From Chloroflexota bacterium (lineage in GTDB: Bacteria; Chloroflexota; Dehalococcoidia; Bin125), in contig JAPPNI010000029.1 in assembly GCA_028873865.1 (NCBI GenBank), forward strand, positions 62,001 through 126,000: a DNA stretch of 64,000 nt. The letters run 5' to 3'. Every line of letters starts with the position of its first letter. Position 1 is the stretch's first letter. The position numbers and the translations under genes are program-made. Of this stretch, positions 16,540 through 25,124 are shown in pieces. Under the pieces are notes generated by a model. The model was not told the origin of the DNA and made no database searches. It saw only the letters and a list, made by a program, of their open reading frames with translations.

Positions 16540-17841
16540 ATGATTCGCGCGGGCATCGGCCAAACCTTCGAAGCCTTCGGCGTCGGTCTCTTCCGGCTCC
16601 ACTGGCTGCTGACCGTGATGGCCTTCATGGCCTTCTCGATGAACTTCACGGTGCTGCCGATCGTCGCCTTCGACCTGGGCGGCGACAACTCGTCGGTCGC
16701 GCTGGCCATGGCCGGCAACGGGATCGCCTGGTTCTTCATCGGCCCCTTCGCCGGCGCGCTGACCGACCGGCTGTCCAAGCGCCGGCTGATCGTGCTGGCC
16801 CAGACGGCGATTGCGATCAACTACGCGCTGATCGGATTCCTGATCCTGATCGGCCGGATCGAGGTGATCTGGCTCACGGTGAGCACCCTGTTCCTCGGCG
16901 CCTGCTTCGCCTTCACCGGTCCCTCGCGACGCGCCTATGTTGCCGACATCGTTCCGCCGCGTCTGGTCGGCAACGGAGTGGCGCTGTTGCAAACCGGTCT
17001 CACCTTCCCGCAGTCGGTCGGTCCGGTGCTCGGGTCGTTGCTCCTGTTCGCGCCGTTCATCGGCGCCGACGGCGCCTACTTCATCATGGCCGGAATCCTG
17101 GTCGTGACGATCGTGTCCTTGTACCTGATGCCGCCGGGCAGTCCGCGCAACGTGCCTCGCGGATCGGTGACGCGGGAGCTGTTGCTGGGATTGCGGTACG
17201 CCTGGCGACAGCCGAGGTTGCGGGTGCTGCTGGCGACGCTGCTGCTGGTCTCGGCGACGGCTGGCCCGTATCAGAATGTCCTCCCGGGATTGCTGGAGAA
17301 TGTGTTTGGGATCGAGTCCAGGAACCTGGGACTGGTGAGCTGGCCGATGGGCGTTGGTTCGTTCATTGTCGGGTTGTCCGTCGCCGGCGTGGTGGGGACT
17401 CGATGGTCGGCCGGTGTGTTGCTGATCATGAGCTGCGCGTTCGGGCTGGGCGTCGCGTTGCTCGGGGTGACGCCCAATGCGTTGATCATGCTGCCCGTGG
17501 TCTTTCTGATCGGCTCCGGCTTCTCGGCGTTCCAGACGCTGAATACGGCGGAGGTGATCCGCCAGTCGGAGCGCGAGTACCACGGCCGGGTGACGGCGCT
17601 GACGTTCCTTCCCTTCGGCGTCCAGTCCTTCACCGGACTCGGATTTGGGCAGGTCGCCGACATCATCGGCGAGCAGGATGTGCTGATCATCATGGGCCTC
17701 TCGTCGATCGTCATCAGCGTTGTCCTGGGTGTGCTCTACCTGAGGATGAAGCCGCCGACGCTGCAGGTTCAGGAAGCGGCGGAGCGGGCGATCCGGCGCA
17801 CATTGCGGCCGGTGGCGGCGATGATGCGGCCGCAGAAGTAG
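16540..17841 (+). CDS. MFS transporter (exporter-like)
   Basis: A 433-aa inner-membrane protein with about 12 hydrophobic segments. The A-G-A-L-T-D-R-L-S-K-R-R-L loop between helices 2 and 3 matches the MFS motif A (G-x3-D-R-x-G-R-R). The ATG at 16540 was chosen because upstream codons run through the nitroreductase control region. Overall pattern resembles the TMEM165-unrelated MFS_3/enterobactin-exporter group. The neighbouring nitroreductase suggests a detoxification role, which is inference. Confidence 0.87.
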   Translation: MIRAGIGQTFEAFGVGLFRLHWLLTVMAFMAFSMNFTVLPIVAFDLGGDNSSVALAMAGNGIAWFFIGPFAGALTDRLSKRRLIVLAQTAIAINYALIGFLILIGRIEVIWLTVSTLFLGACFAFTGPSRRAYVADIVPPRLVGNGVALLQTGLTFPQSVGPVLGSLLLFAPFIGADGAYFIMAGILVVTIVSLYLMPPGSPRNVPRGSVTRELLLGLRYAWRQPRLRVLLATLLLVSATAGPYQNVLPGLLENVFGIESRNLGLVSWPMGVGSFIVGLSVAGVVGTRWSAGVLLIMSCAFGLGVALLGVTPNALIMLPVVFLIGSGFSAFQTLNTAEVIRQSEREYHGRVTALTFLPFGVQSFTGLGFGQVADIIGEQDVLIIMGLSSIVISVVLGVLYLRMKPPTLQVQEAAERAIRRTLRPVAAMMRPQK

Positions 17842-17850
17842 CAACGAACC

Positions 17851-19794
17851 TCACTTCAGGTAGCGGTCGAACCAGGCGACCATCCGCTCGTAGTATTCCC
17901 TGACCAGGGCCGGGTCGCCGACTCGCATCATCAGGTGTGAGCAGCCGGGGAAGCGGACCATCTCGGCGGGCTTGCCCCGGTAGCGGAGACCGGCGAAGTA
18001 CTCCTCGCCCTGCGAAATGGGCACACGCCAGTCGTGCTCTCCGTGCAGGATGAGGACCGGACACTGGACGTTCTGGACGTAGGTGATGGGCGAGCGTTCT
18101 CGGTACCAGTCGAAGTTGTCGTCGGGCACGTCGCCCCACTGGTAGGAGCCCCACGAGGGCCCAATGTCGGAGACGCCCCACATCGACCAGAGATTGACCA
18201 CGGGCGCGCCGGCGATGGCGGCCCTGAATCGGTTGTCGTGGCCGATCAGCCAGGTGGTCATGTAGCCGCCGTAGGAGTAGCCGTGGACGCCGAGTCGGTT
18301 CGCATCGACATACGGTCGCTCGCAGACCACGTCCAGCGCGCGGAGCAGGTCGAGCGAGTCCTCGCCGCCCCAGTCGACGGTGACGGCGTCCGTGAACTTT
18401 GCGCCGTAGGTCGACGATCCGCGTGGATTGACGAAGAGGACCAGGTAGCCGGCGCCGGCGATGACCTGGTGGAGCACGTTGAAACCCTCGCCGAAGAATC
18501 CGTTCGGTCCGCCGTGAATCTCCATCACCAGCGGATAGGACTGCTCCGGATCGAATCCGGGCGGGTAGATCAGCCCGCAGGGGATCTCCCAGCCGTCGCG
18601 CTCGACGGTGAAGAACTCGACGTCACCGATGTCGTGCAACTCGACGAAGTCCTCCGATGCGTTGGTCAGCACGGCCTGAGTGTCCTCACCGATGGCGACG
18701 ATCTCTCCGGGCGCCTCCGGTGTTGTGGAGACGATCGCGATCGAGCGGCCATCGGCGGACACGTCGAACCCGTTGATCAGCTCGGCCTCCGAGCGAATCG
18801 CTTCGACCGGGGCCGAGCCATCGGCGGCGACCCGATAGACGCCCGAGCGTCCGCGGGCGTCTCCGGCGAAGGTGATCTCGTCGTCGCGCCAGACCATGGT
18901 CGGCGGGCCGGCGATGGGGAAAAAGCCGGTCTGCGGATTGACCGTGTCGTCGGTCAGGCGGGTGCGCTTGCCGCTGTAGCGTTCGATCCGCTCGAGATAG
19001 GCCTGATGACGCTGTGACATGTCGGTCACCGAGACGGCCAGCGCCGTTCCGTCGGGCGACCAGCAGGGCTTGCCGGCCGACATAATGCCGGGCGTCAACC
19101 GCTCGATGTGACCGCCGCCCGCGACGCCCTGGGTTGACATCACGCACAGTTCGGAGCCGAACGGACGCCGCTTCTCGCGGTCGACGTTGCGGTCGGCGGT
19201 GAACGCGACCCAGCGTCCGTCCGGTGAAACGACCGGATGGGCGTGGTTGTAGGCGCCGGTGGTCAGCTGCAGGGCGGCGCCGGTTGAGGCGTCGATGCGG
19301 AAGAGCTGGTGCCAGGCATCTTCGCGATAGCCGAGCGCATCGCCGCGGTAGTAGGTGTCGCGCACGACGGTCGTCTTCGAACCGTCGCGGGAGCCGCGAT
19401 GCGGATCGATGTCGACGGTCGCGATCATGCCAGAGCCGTCGGCCAACCAGTCGAACGCCGCGACCGAGTGTGGGAGATCGGTCAACTGCCGCGCTTCCCC
19501 GCCGTCGGTGGGCAGCAGCCAGATCTGTCGCGGCGCGCCGGGTTCGTCGGAGCTGGGGCGCAGGAATGAGAGCGTCGAGCCATCGGGCGACCACGACGGG
19601 GCCGAGTCCGACTTACCGGAGGTCAGCCGTCGCGCCTGGCCGCCCTCAAACGCGGCGCCCTCGATCCACGAGACCCGTTTGCCGTCTTCGACCTGGCCCC
19701 GAACCCAGGCGACGACGGAGCGGTCGGGGGAAATGGCCGGTGAGGCGACGCCGGGCAACTGGTTGACGATGTCGGGACCGATGGGAGTTTTCAC
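17851..19794 (-). CDS. S9 family peptidase (acylaminoacyl-peptidase / prolyl-oligopeptidase type)
   Basis: A 647-aa serine peptidase. The N-terminal ~390 residues form a WD40/TolB-like beta-propeller with repeated S-P-D-G-x motifs; the C-terminal alpha/beta hydrolase domain has the nucleophile in H-G-Y-S-Y-G-G-Y, the acid in G-E-H-D-W-R-V and the His in P-G-C-S-H. The GTG at 19794 has a CAGGAAC ribosome site; a longer frame to 19872 extends into repeat-bearing intergenic DNA. No signal peptide is seen, so it acts in the cytoplasm on short peptides. It converges on the MFS gene with a 9-nt gap. Confidence 0.92.
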   Translation of the reverse strand: MKTPIGPDIVNQLPGVASPAISPDRSVVAWVRGQVEDGKRVSWIEGAAFEGGQARRLTSGKSDSAPSWSPDGSTLSFLRPSSDEPGAPRQIWLLPTDGGEARQLTDLPHSVAAFDWLADGSGMIATVDIDPHRGSRDGSKTTVVRDTYYRGDALGYREDAWHQLFRIDASTGAALQLTTGAYNHAHPVVSPDGRWVAFTADRNVDREKRRPFGSELCVMSTQGVAGGGHIERLTPGIMSAGKPCWSPDGTALAVSVTDMSQRHQAYLERIERYSGKRTRLTDDTVNPQTGFFPIAGPPTMVWRDDEITFAGDARGRSGVYRVAADGSAPVEAIRSEAELINGFDVSADGRSIAIVSTTPEAPGEIVAIGEDTQAVLTNASEDFVELHDIGDVEFFTVERDGWEIPCGLIYPPGFDPEQSYPLVMEIHGGPNGFFGEGFNVLHQVIAGAGYLVLFVNPRGSSTYGAKFTDAVTVDWGGEDSLDLLRALDVVCERPYVDANRLGVHGYSYGGYMTTWLIGHDNRFRAAIAGAPVVNLWSMWGVSDIGPSWGSYQWGDVPDDNFDWYRERSPITYVQNVQCPVLILHGEHDWRVPISQGEEYFAGLRYRGKPAEMVRFPGCSHLMMRVGDPALVREYYERMVAWFDRYLK

Positions 19795-19884
19795 AAAAAG
19801 TTCCTGCCGGGGTCGTGAATTGTGCCGGGGAAAGGTGCTCGTAGGACGAGGATACGGCGGGGTCGGGAACACGAGGGGATCGCG

Positions 19885-20008
19885 ATCTGGTGGAGTTTTT
19901 TCTGTGGCGGCAGATCGAGCGAAAGTGCCGTGTTTTGCTGGGGATCATGCGAGATAGGTGGTCAGTTTTGGTTAATTTCGTGCGGGTTTTGTCAGTTTGA
20001 GACAGGTT
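19885..20008 (+). repeat. Intergenic repeat family, copy R3
   Basis: About 124 bp inside an 850-nt gene-free region (19795-20644). It aligns with R4 over nearly its whole length: AAGTGCCGTGTTTT, GTGGTCAGTTTTGGT and GTGCGGGTTTTGTCAG are shared almost exactly. It lies in the opposite orientation to R1/R2 at 13.8-14.2 kb. The frames through it are full of low-complexity Arg/Gly and do not look like proteins. Confidence 0.8.
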
Positions 20009-20079
20009 TTGTGGCTGATATGGAGGGCCGGAGGGGGCGTCCTGGCCGCCTGATCTTGCCGGTGTCCGTGGGCGACTTG

Positions 20080-20125
20080 CGTGTTCGGGGTGTTCGGCGT
20101 GTTCGGCCCTGTTCGGTTCCGTTCG
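20080..20125 (+). repeat. TTCGG cluster with ~9-bp period
   Basis: Five copies of G(T)TTCGG spaced about 9-10 bp apart, between R3 and R4. A second cluster of four (20368-20412) follows R4, and the complementary CGAAC cluster lies between R1 and R2. The association of this cluster with every R copy suggests a composite element. Confidence 0.7.
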
Positions 20126-20171
20126 GGAGCGTCCCGCGGACAGCCGATTTCGGGGGACCGATCGAGGGAAC

Positions 20172-20292
20172 TGGGCCAGAATTTTCTTTTCCGGCGGGGA
20201 GAGTGCGGAAGTGCCGTGTTTTACGGGGAATCGTGCGAACCGAGTGGTCAGTTTTGGTCAATTTCGTGCGGGTTTTGTCAGCCTGAGACAGG
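20172..20292 (+). repeat. Intergenic repeat family, copy R4
   Basis: About 120 bp, the best match to R3 and also aligning with the reverse complement of R1 from the AATTTT...TTCCGG block to GTTTTGTC. Located 290 bp after R3 in the same orientation, so R3 and R4 are direct repeats separated by a TTCGG cluster. Confidence 0.8.
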
Positions 20293-20644
20293 TTCCTCGC
20301 CTGATTCGACACCTGGGGAGAGAAACCATGGTCGGGTGACGTCGCCGGAGTGTGAGTGCGATCCGCGCGTTCGGGCTGTTCGGCTCTGTTCGGGTGTGTT
20401 CGATTCCGGCCGGCCCGGGCGGATGGCGTTTGTGAGCCGTGGAAAAAGAGCTGGGTGTCGATGGGGCGGTTCACGGTCGCGGTCGGTTCGTCCGTTCGAG
20501 GCGGCATGCGGGTCGGCCGGTTGTCGCCGGCGGCGTCCACAATATCGTATGTGAGTTCTATCCAGGTGTTGGATGTGTTGGAGTGCACGGAAGGTCGGGT
20601 ATCCGCGGCTGGCTTAGAATCTAGCCACAGATCGGAGCCCGACT
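20293..20644. other. Gene-free stretch before the alpha/beta hydrolase
   Basis: Contains the second TTCGG cluster (20368-20412) and then about 230 nt of ordinary G-rich DNA. A TAGAAT close to 20614 could serve as a -10 element for the hydrolase gene at 20645, but I see no convincing -35 box. No coding frame here looks real. Confidence 0.5.
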
Positions 20645-21406
20645 ATGCCCAGTATTTCCCGCGATGGCGTGAGTGTCTTCTACGAAGCGAGCGGTTCGGG
20701 GCCGGCGATATTGCTCTCGCACGGCTACGGCGCGACCTCGCAGATGTGGGCGGGGCAGCTTGAGCTGCTGGCGCGAGACCACCGACTGATCGTCTGGGAC
20801 ATGCGTGGGCATGGCCGGACAGACTCGCCGGAGGATCAGTCCTGCTACAGCGAGGCGGAGACGGTTGATGACATGGCGGCGATTCTGGACGCCGAACGCA
20901 TCGAGAGCGCGGTGATTGGGGGGCTCTCGCTGGGCGGCTACATGTCGCTGGCGTTCAACGTCGCCTATCCGGAGCGGACGCGGGCGCTGATGCTGTTCGA
21001 TACGGGTCCGGGCTACAACAACCCCAAGGCTCGCGAGGGCTGGAATACGGGGATGGCGATTCCTCGGGCGGAGGCGCTGGAGCGCGATGGGCTGGCGGCG
21101 CTGGGCGGCTCGGAGGAAGTGCGGGTCTCCACGCATCGTTCCGCGGCCGGGCTGGCGCGGGCGGCGCGCGGGATGCTGGCGCAGTTCGACAACCGGATCA
21201 TCCAGTCGTTGACCAGCATCGACAAGCCGACGCTGGTGCTGGTCGGGGAGAACGACGAGCCGTTCCTTGCGGGGACGGACTACATGGCGAACAAGATCCC
21301 GGGCAGCACCAAGGCCGTGATCGCCAATGCGGGCCATGCGGCGAACATCGACAACCCAACTGATTTCAACGAGGCCGTGTCGTCGTTCCTCGGGGGCCTC
21401 GACTAG
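20645..21406 (+). CDS. Alpha/beta hydrolase (3-oxoadipate enol-lactonase-like)
   Basis: A 253-aa hydrolase of the classic alpha/beta fold. It shows the oxyanion segment L-S-H-G-Y-G-A (~28), D-M-R-G-H-G-R-T-D (~55-63), nucleophile Ser in G-G-L-S-L-G-G-Y (~100), acid in G-E-N-D-E-P (~205) and His in N-A-G-H-A-A-N (~233). Followed 26 nt later by an LLM oxidoreductase in the same direction, so a shared catabolic role is likely. The exact ester or lactone is unknown. Confidence 0.88.
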   Translation: MPSISRDGVSVFYEASGSGPAILLSHGYGATSQMWAGQLELLARDHRLIVWDMRGHGRTDSPEDQSCYSEAETVDDMAAILDAERIESAVIGGLSLGGYMSLAFNVAYPERTRALMLFDTGPGYNNPKAREGWNTGMAIPRAEALERDGLAALGGSEEVRVSTHRSAAGLARAARGMLAQFDNRIIQSLTSIDKPTLVLVGENDEPFLAGTDYMANKIPGSTKAVIANAGHAANIDNPTDFNEAVSSFLGGLD

Positions 21407-21432
21407 CGACTCGATCGCCGATAGGAGCCATC

Positions 21433-22626
21433 ATGCAGGTCAGTCTTTTCTTCCTTCCCTCCGTCGGCACTCGCGAGGACATTGAGGCCGGCATGGCCGG
21501 GAACCGTCCCGAGCTGTACCAGGACATGCTGGCCGACCTGTCGGCGTTCGCCAAGGCCGGCGACGCGCTGGGCTACGACTCGATCGGGTTTACCGAGCAC
21601 CACTTCCACATCGAGGGTTTCGAGGTCTCGCCCAACCCGGTGATGCTCGACCTCTACCTGGCCATGCAGACCGAACGCATCCGCGTGGGACAGCTTGGCC
21701 TGGTGCTGCCGGCGCAGAATCCGATCCGGGTGGCCGAGGACATCGCGATGCTTGACCACATGACCGGCGGTCGGGCGTTGGCGGGGTTTGCGAGGGGGTA
21801 TCAGCGTCGCTGGGTCGACACGATGGCGCAGCAGATCCACGGCGTCCACGCGGCGCATCCGGGCAACCACGATGCGATCGACGCGGCCAACCGCGCCGCC
21901 TTCGAGGAGCACTTCAACATCATCCGCAAGTGCTGGACCGAGGAGATGGTCGAGTACCAGGGCCACGCCTGGCAGATTCCGCCCGAGGGCACGCCCTGGG
22001 ATATCGAGGCGACGCGGCTGTACGGCAAGGGCGTCGACGAGAACAACATCGTGCGGCAGATCGGGGTCGTGCCGAAGCCGCTGCAGAAGCCGCATCCGCC
22101 GCTGTTCCAGCCGTTCGCGTCGTCGGAGCGGACGATCCGCTGGTGCGCTCGCGAGGGGATCACGGCGATCCTGCCGCCGATGTACCCGGAGCTGCAGAAT
22201 CGCCTCTACGAGGTCTACCAAGAGGAAGCGGCGTCGGTCGGGCGCGACCTGAAGCCGGGCGAGGGTCTGGGCGTGCTGCGCGACGTGATCATCACCGACA
22301 CAGATGAGGAGGCGATGGAGCTCTGGCGTCACTCGGCCGCGTTCGCCGGCGGTGCCTGGTTCGCCCCCTTCGGCTTCGCCGAGGCGCTGCGTCCGCCGGG
22401 CGGGGAGATCATGACGCCCGAGCAGCAGCTGGAGAACGGGCTGCTCTTCGCGGGGACGCTGGACTCGGTGAAGCGTCAGGTGCAGGCGATGATGGACGTG
22501 ACGCCGGTGTCGTGGATCTTCATGTGGCAGTACAACGGTCTGTTGACGAGGGGTCAGATCCTGCGGTCCATGGAGGAGTTCTCGGAGAAGGTGCTGCCGG
22601 AGTTTGGCGGGTTGGGGAACGACTGA
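21433..22626 (+). CDS. LLM-class flavin-dependent oxidoreductase (luciferase-like)
   Basis: A 397-aa luciferase-like monooxygenase-type protein. The N-terminal half shows G-F-T-E-H-H-F near residue 55, L-P-A-Q-N-P-I-R-V-A-E-D-I-A-M-L-D and G-G-R-A-L-A-G-F-A-R-G-Y-Q. It contains a longer mid-region than the pair at 12.5-15.3 kb and belongs to a different subgroup, related to the FMN-dependent two-component monooxygenases. Co-directional with the upstream alpha/beta hydrolase. No separate flavin reductase is visible nearby. Confidence 0.9.
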   Translation: MQVSLFFLPSVGTREDIEAGMAGNRPELYQDMLADLSAFAKAGDALGYDSIGFTEHHFHIEGFEVSPNPVMLDLYLAMQTERIRVGQLGLVLPAQNPIRVAEDIAMLDHMTGGRALAGFARGYQRRWVDTMAQQIHGVHAAHPGNHDAIDAANRAAFEEHFNIIRKCWTEEMVEYQGHAWQIPPEGTPWDIEATRLYGKGVDENNIVRQIGVVPKPLQKPHPPLFQPFASSERTIRWCAREGITAILPPMYPELQNRLYEVYQEEAASVGRDLKPGEGLGVLRDVIITDTDEEAMELWRHSAAFAGGAWFAPFGFAEALRPPGGEIMTPEQQLENGLLFAGTLDSVKRQVQAMMDVTPVSWIFMWQYNGLLTRGQILRSMEEFSEKVLPEFGGLGND

Positions 22627-22688
22627 CCCGATGGTGAACCGGTCTCCTTTCTCCCGCCGCAGACCGGCGCGAAGATCACTCTCCGATT

Positions 22689-22764
22689 CCCTCTCCCAGT
22701 GGGAGAGGGGGACCACCCGACTGGGACTACGCCCAGGTCTCCAACGGGGAGAAATTTCTTCCCC
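22689..22764. repeat. Two intergenic hairpins (REP-like / terminator-like)
   Basis: CCCTCTCCC-agt-GGGAGAGGG (22689-22709), a perfect 9-bp stem, and a near-perfect 19-bp palindrome centred at 22754 (GGGGA..AAATTT..TTCCCC, 22746-22764). They lie between the convergent LLM gene and the small membrane-protein gene, so they may act as a bidirectional terminator region or be dispersed repeats. Confidence 0.65.
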
Positions 22765-22800
22765 GCGAGTGAGACGTTTCCCGGTTGCTGGCCTCGAAAG

Positions 22801-22959
22801 TCAAAGACGTACGATCAGAGCGATCGCGACGATTTGGATCGTTGTGAGCACGATCATGGCGAGCATGATCTTTTTCACCAGTCGATTCGCAAACTCGTCA
22901 AGCAACTCATTCGTCACCAGGTTGGTGAGGAGATCATCGCTGCTGGTTGACGATTGCAT
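22801..22959 (-). CDS. Small single-pass membrane protein (52 aa)
   Basis: A 52-aa frame starting M-Q-S-S-T-S-S-D-D-L and ending in a ~22-residue hydrophobic segment (I-M-L-A-M-I-V-L-T-T-I-Q-I-V-A-I-A-L-I-V). The polar N-terminus has alternating L/V with acidic residues, suiting an amphipathic helix. It lies 12 nt after the stop of the ketopantoate-reductase-like gene on the same strand, so it is probably the last gene of that operon. It resembles in plan, though not clearly in sequence, the small protein at 25125. Not recognised as a known family. Confidence 0.5.
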   Translation of the reverse strand: MQSSTSSDDLLTNLVTNELLDEFANRLVKKIMLAMIVLTTIQIVAIALIVRL

Positions 22960-22971
22960 GGCGGGGACGTC

Positions 22972-24003
22972 CTACCCCAGTCGATCCATGATCAGACCGA
23001 GATTCGCCGGGTCCGAGCGCAACTCCCCGACCGGGAAGCTTCTCACCACTTCTGCGACCGCCTGATTGACCGGCGTCGCGACTTCGACGGCTTTGCCCTG
23101 CTCGACGACCCAGCCGTTGAGGGCGTCGATCTCTACCCGGCGGCCTCGGATGACGTCCTGGAGGAAGCTGGGGCGGCCTTCTCCGAGGGCCTGAGCTCCG
23201 GCGACGAGCTCGGCGTCGAGTTCGGTTGAGTCGCCTCCGTTGGCGACGTCGACGAACTTCTGCGAGTCGATGCCCCAGACGCCGTCGATGTGGTGGCCGT
23301 AGGCCCGGCCGACCTGGACGACCTCGGCGGCGATGCGGATGCAGAGCCAGCGGGTTTCCTCTCGGGCGCGGACTTCACCGGAGCCGTAGCCGGAGAGTCC
23401 GGCGATCGGGTTGGCCATACAGTTGACCGCCAGCTTGCCCCAGCGCTCGCCCCAGAGATTGGTGGTCGACTCGGCGCCGGCGACGTGGTTCATCATCGCG
23501 GCGATGTTGCGGGTGCGGTCGGAGTCGGAGCCGTCCAGTTCGCCGACCTTGAAACCGAGCGTGCGCGTGTCGGTGCGGATGCAGTGGCCGGGATCGTACA
23601 TCCCGCAGCCGATCGTGATCACGCAACCCAGCGTCCGTTCGCGCCCGACGACGGCGGCAACGCGCTCGTCGTTAATCCCGTTCTGGAAGTCGACGATTGC
23701 GCCATCTTCTCGGACCAATGGCGAAATGAATGCCGAGGCCCATTCGGTGTCGTAGCTCTTGACGGAGACGAAGCCGAGGTCGAAGGGCTCGGAGATTTCC
23801 TGCGCCTCGTAGAGGTGTCTCGCGTTGACGGGGACTCGGATGTCGCCGATCAGGGGGCCGCTGAGACGCAGACCGCTCTGCTTCATGGCATCGATGTGTT
23901 CGACCCAGTGGTCGAAGAGGGTGACGTCGTAGCCGGCGCGGGTGAGCAATCCGCCGACGACACCGCCAATGGCGCCGGCTCCGATGATGCCGATTCGAGT
24001 CAT
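22972..24003 (-). CDS. Ketopantoate reductase family protein (PanE/ApbA-like)
   Basis: A 343-aa NADP-dependent dehydrogenase. The N-terminal Rossmann motif G-I-I-G-A-G-A-I-G-G is present, with N-G-I-N-D-E-R around residue 107 where true PanE has the conserved N-G. The catalytic Lys appears in W-G-K-L-A-V-N-C (~188), followed by the C-terminal helical domain. It sits with MaoC hydratases and an enoyl-CoA hydratase rather than with pan genes, so reduction of another 2-oxo acid in a catabolic pathway is as likely as pantothenate synthesis. Confidence 0.85.
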   Translation of the reverse strand: MTRIGIIGAGAIGGVVGGLLTRAGYDVTLFDHWVEHIDAMKQSGLRLSGPLIGDIRVPVNARHLYEAQEISEPFDLGFVSVKSYDTEWASAFISPLVREDGAIVDFQNGINDERVAAVVGRERTLGCVITIGCGMYDPGHCIRTDTRTLGFKVGELDGSDSDRTRNIAAMMNHVAGAESTTNLWGERWGKLAVNCMANPIAGLSGYGSGEVRAREETRWLCIRIAAEVVQVGRAYGHHIDGVWGIDSQKFVDVANGGDSTELDAELVAGAQALGEGRPSFLQDVIRGRRVEIDALNGWVVEQGKAVEVATPVNQAVAEVVRSFPVGELRSDPANLGLIMDRLG

Positions 24004-24030
24004 GTCCGTGTCCTTTGGGTGAGCTGGCAG

Positions 24031-24495
24031 TTACTTCCGACGCGGCAGTCGTACGGTCGCCCAGCCCGGCGTGGTCACGCCGAGGCGGTCGTTCTCCAGC
24101 CAGACCTCGAGTTCGACCAGGCCGTGCGCGTCGTCGAGATCGGACTTGCCGGTTACCTTGCCGCGGGCGTGGACCTCGTCGTCGGGGATGTTCATCCGGC
24201 GCATCTCGAAGCGGAACCTGGACATCCAGCCGGCTGGACCGGCCCAGTCGGTGACCACGCGGCAGAGCGCGGCCTGGGTCCAGCCGGTGTTGTAGAAGAT
24301 CGCCGGGTGGCCCGCCTCGGCTGCGAACTCGGGGTCGTGGTGGACCGGGTAGAAGTCCTGCGAGCCGGAGACCTGCTCGACCATCTTGGTCCAGTCCAGC
24401 GTTAGGTCGTAGCCCTCGATCAGGTCGCCGACACGGACATCATCCCAATATGTTTGCTCAGTTGCGATGCTGTTCGGGGAGGTGCGGGTCGTCAT
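24031..24495 (-). CDS. MaoC-like hydratase, catalytic half
   Basis: A 154-aa hot-dog-fold protein. The segment S-G-S-Q-D-F-Y-P-V-H-H-D contains the Asp and His of the R-specific hydratase 2 motif. The end has the G-W-A-T-V-R-L-P pattern usual for this family. Its start overlaps the stop of the next gene (24492-24495), which encodes a second hot-dog protein without the full catalytic pair; together they probably form one heterodimeric enoyl-CoA hydratase or dehydratase. Confidence 0.87.
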   Translation of the reverse strand: MTTRTSPNSIATEQTYWDDVRVGDLIEGYDLTLDWTKMVEQVSGSQDFYPVHHDPEFAAEAGHPAIFYNTGWTQAALCRVVTDWAGPAGWMSRFRFEMRRMNIPDDEVHARGKVTGKSDLDDAHGLVELEVWLENDRLGVTTPGWATVRLPRRK

Positions 24496-25040
24496 AGCGG
24501 TCGCTCGCCTTCTTCTGCTTCGACTTGTTCGGGAGTCCGGTGCGTGCAGAGCGTGTTGGTGCCGACGGCGACCAGCTCGCCGTCCTGGTTGGTGATTCGC
24601 GTTTCAGTGACGACCCAGACCGAGCGCGGGTCGAGCTTGATCGACTTCTCGTAGATGTCGGTCACCTCGGTTTGCGAGGCGAGGTGGTCGCCAACCCTGG
24701 CCGGTTGCAGGTATTCCCACTCGGTGTTGAGATTGATGTTCCGCTCTCCGCGCGTTGGCACCGAGAGCAGCAGGCTGACCTGATTGTCGGAAGATGGCGG
24801 CCAGACGCCAGCGCCGGCGAAGTAGCGGGTCATCACCGGCGGCGCGATGACTGCGCCGTGCTCTGATTGCCGCCCGTATTCGGGATCGAGGAAGAGCGGG
24901 TTGGTGTCCTCGACCATGTGGCAGTGGCGTCGGATGCTGTCGTACTCGACCGGGTAGCGTCCCGGAACCACGTCGGTTTTGCGACCGATCCACTCGCTCC
25001 GAACCGCGTCAAGATCGTATGGTCCTGTAACGCGAACCAT
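24492..25040 (-). CDS. FAS1-like / MaoC N-terminal dehydratase half
   Basis: A 182-aa hot-dog protein of the MaoC-dehydratase N-terminal type. Near residue 45 it has E-D-T-N-P-L-F-L-D-P, where the catalytic His of the canonical motif (D-x-N-P-L-H) is replaced by Phe, so it is probably the non-catalytic or substrate-binding partner. E-Y-L-Q-P-A-R-V-G-D is typical of the fold. Coupled by ATGA to the catalytic half downstream. First gene of the run maoC-N, maoC, panE-like, small membrane protein. Confidence 0.87.
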   Translation of the reverse strand: MVRVTGPYDLDAVRSEWIGRKTDVVPGRYPVEYDSIRRHCHMVEDTNPLFLDPEYGRQSEHGAVIAPPVMTRYFAGAGVWPPSSDNQVSLLLSVPTRGERNINLNTEWEYLQPARVGDHLASQTEVTDIYEKSIKLDPRSVWVVTETRITNQDGELVAVGTNTLCTHRTPEQVEAEEGERPL

Positions 25041-25124
25041 CAGTGTTCTCCTGTGACAGCGCGCTCATTCGTGGCTAGGCTGAGGCTACCAGAGGCGGAA
25101 GTGGTCAGTTCAGGGATCGTGACG

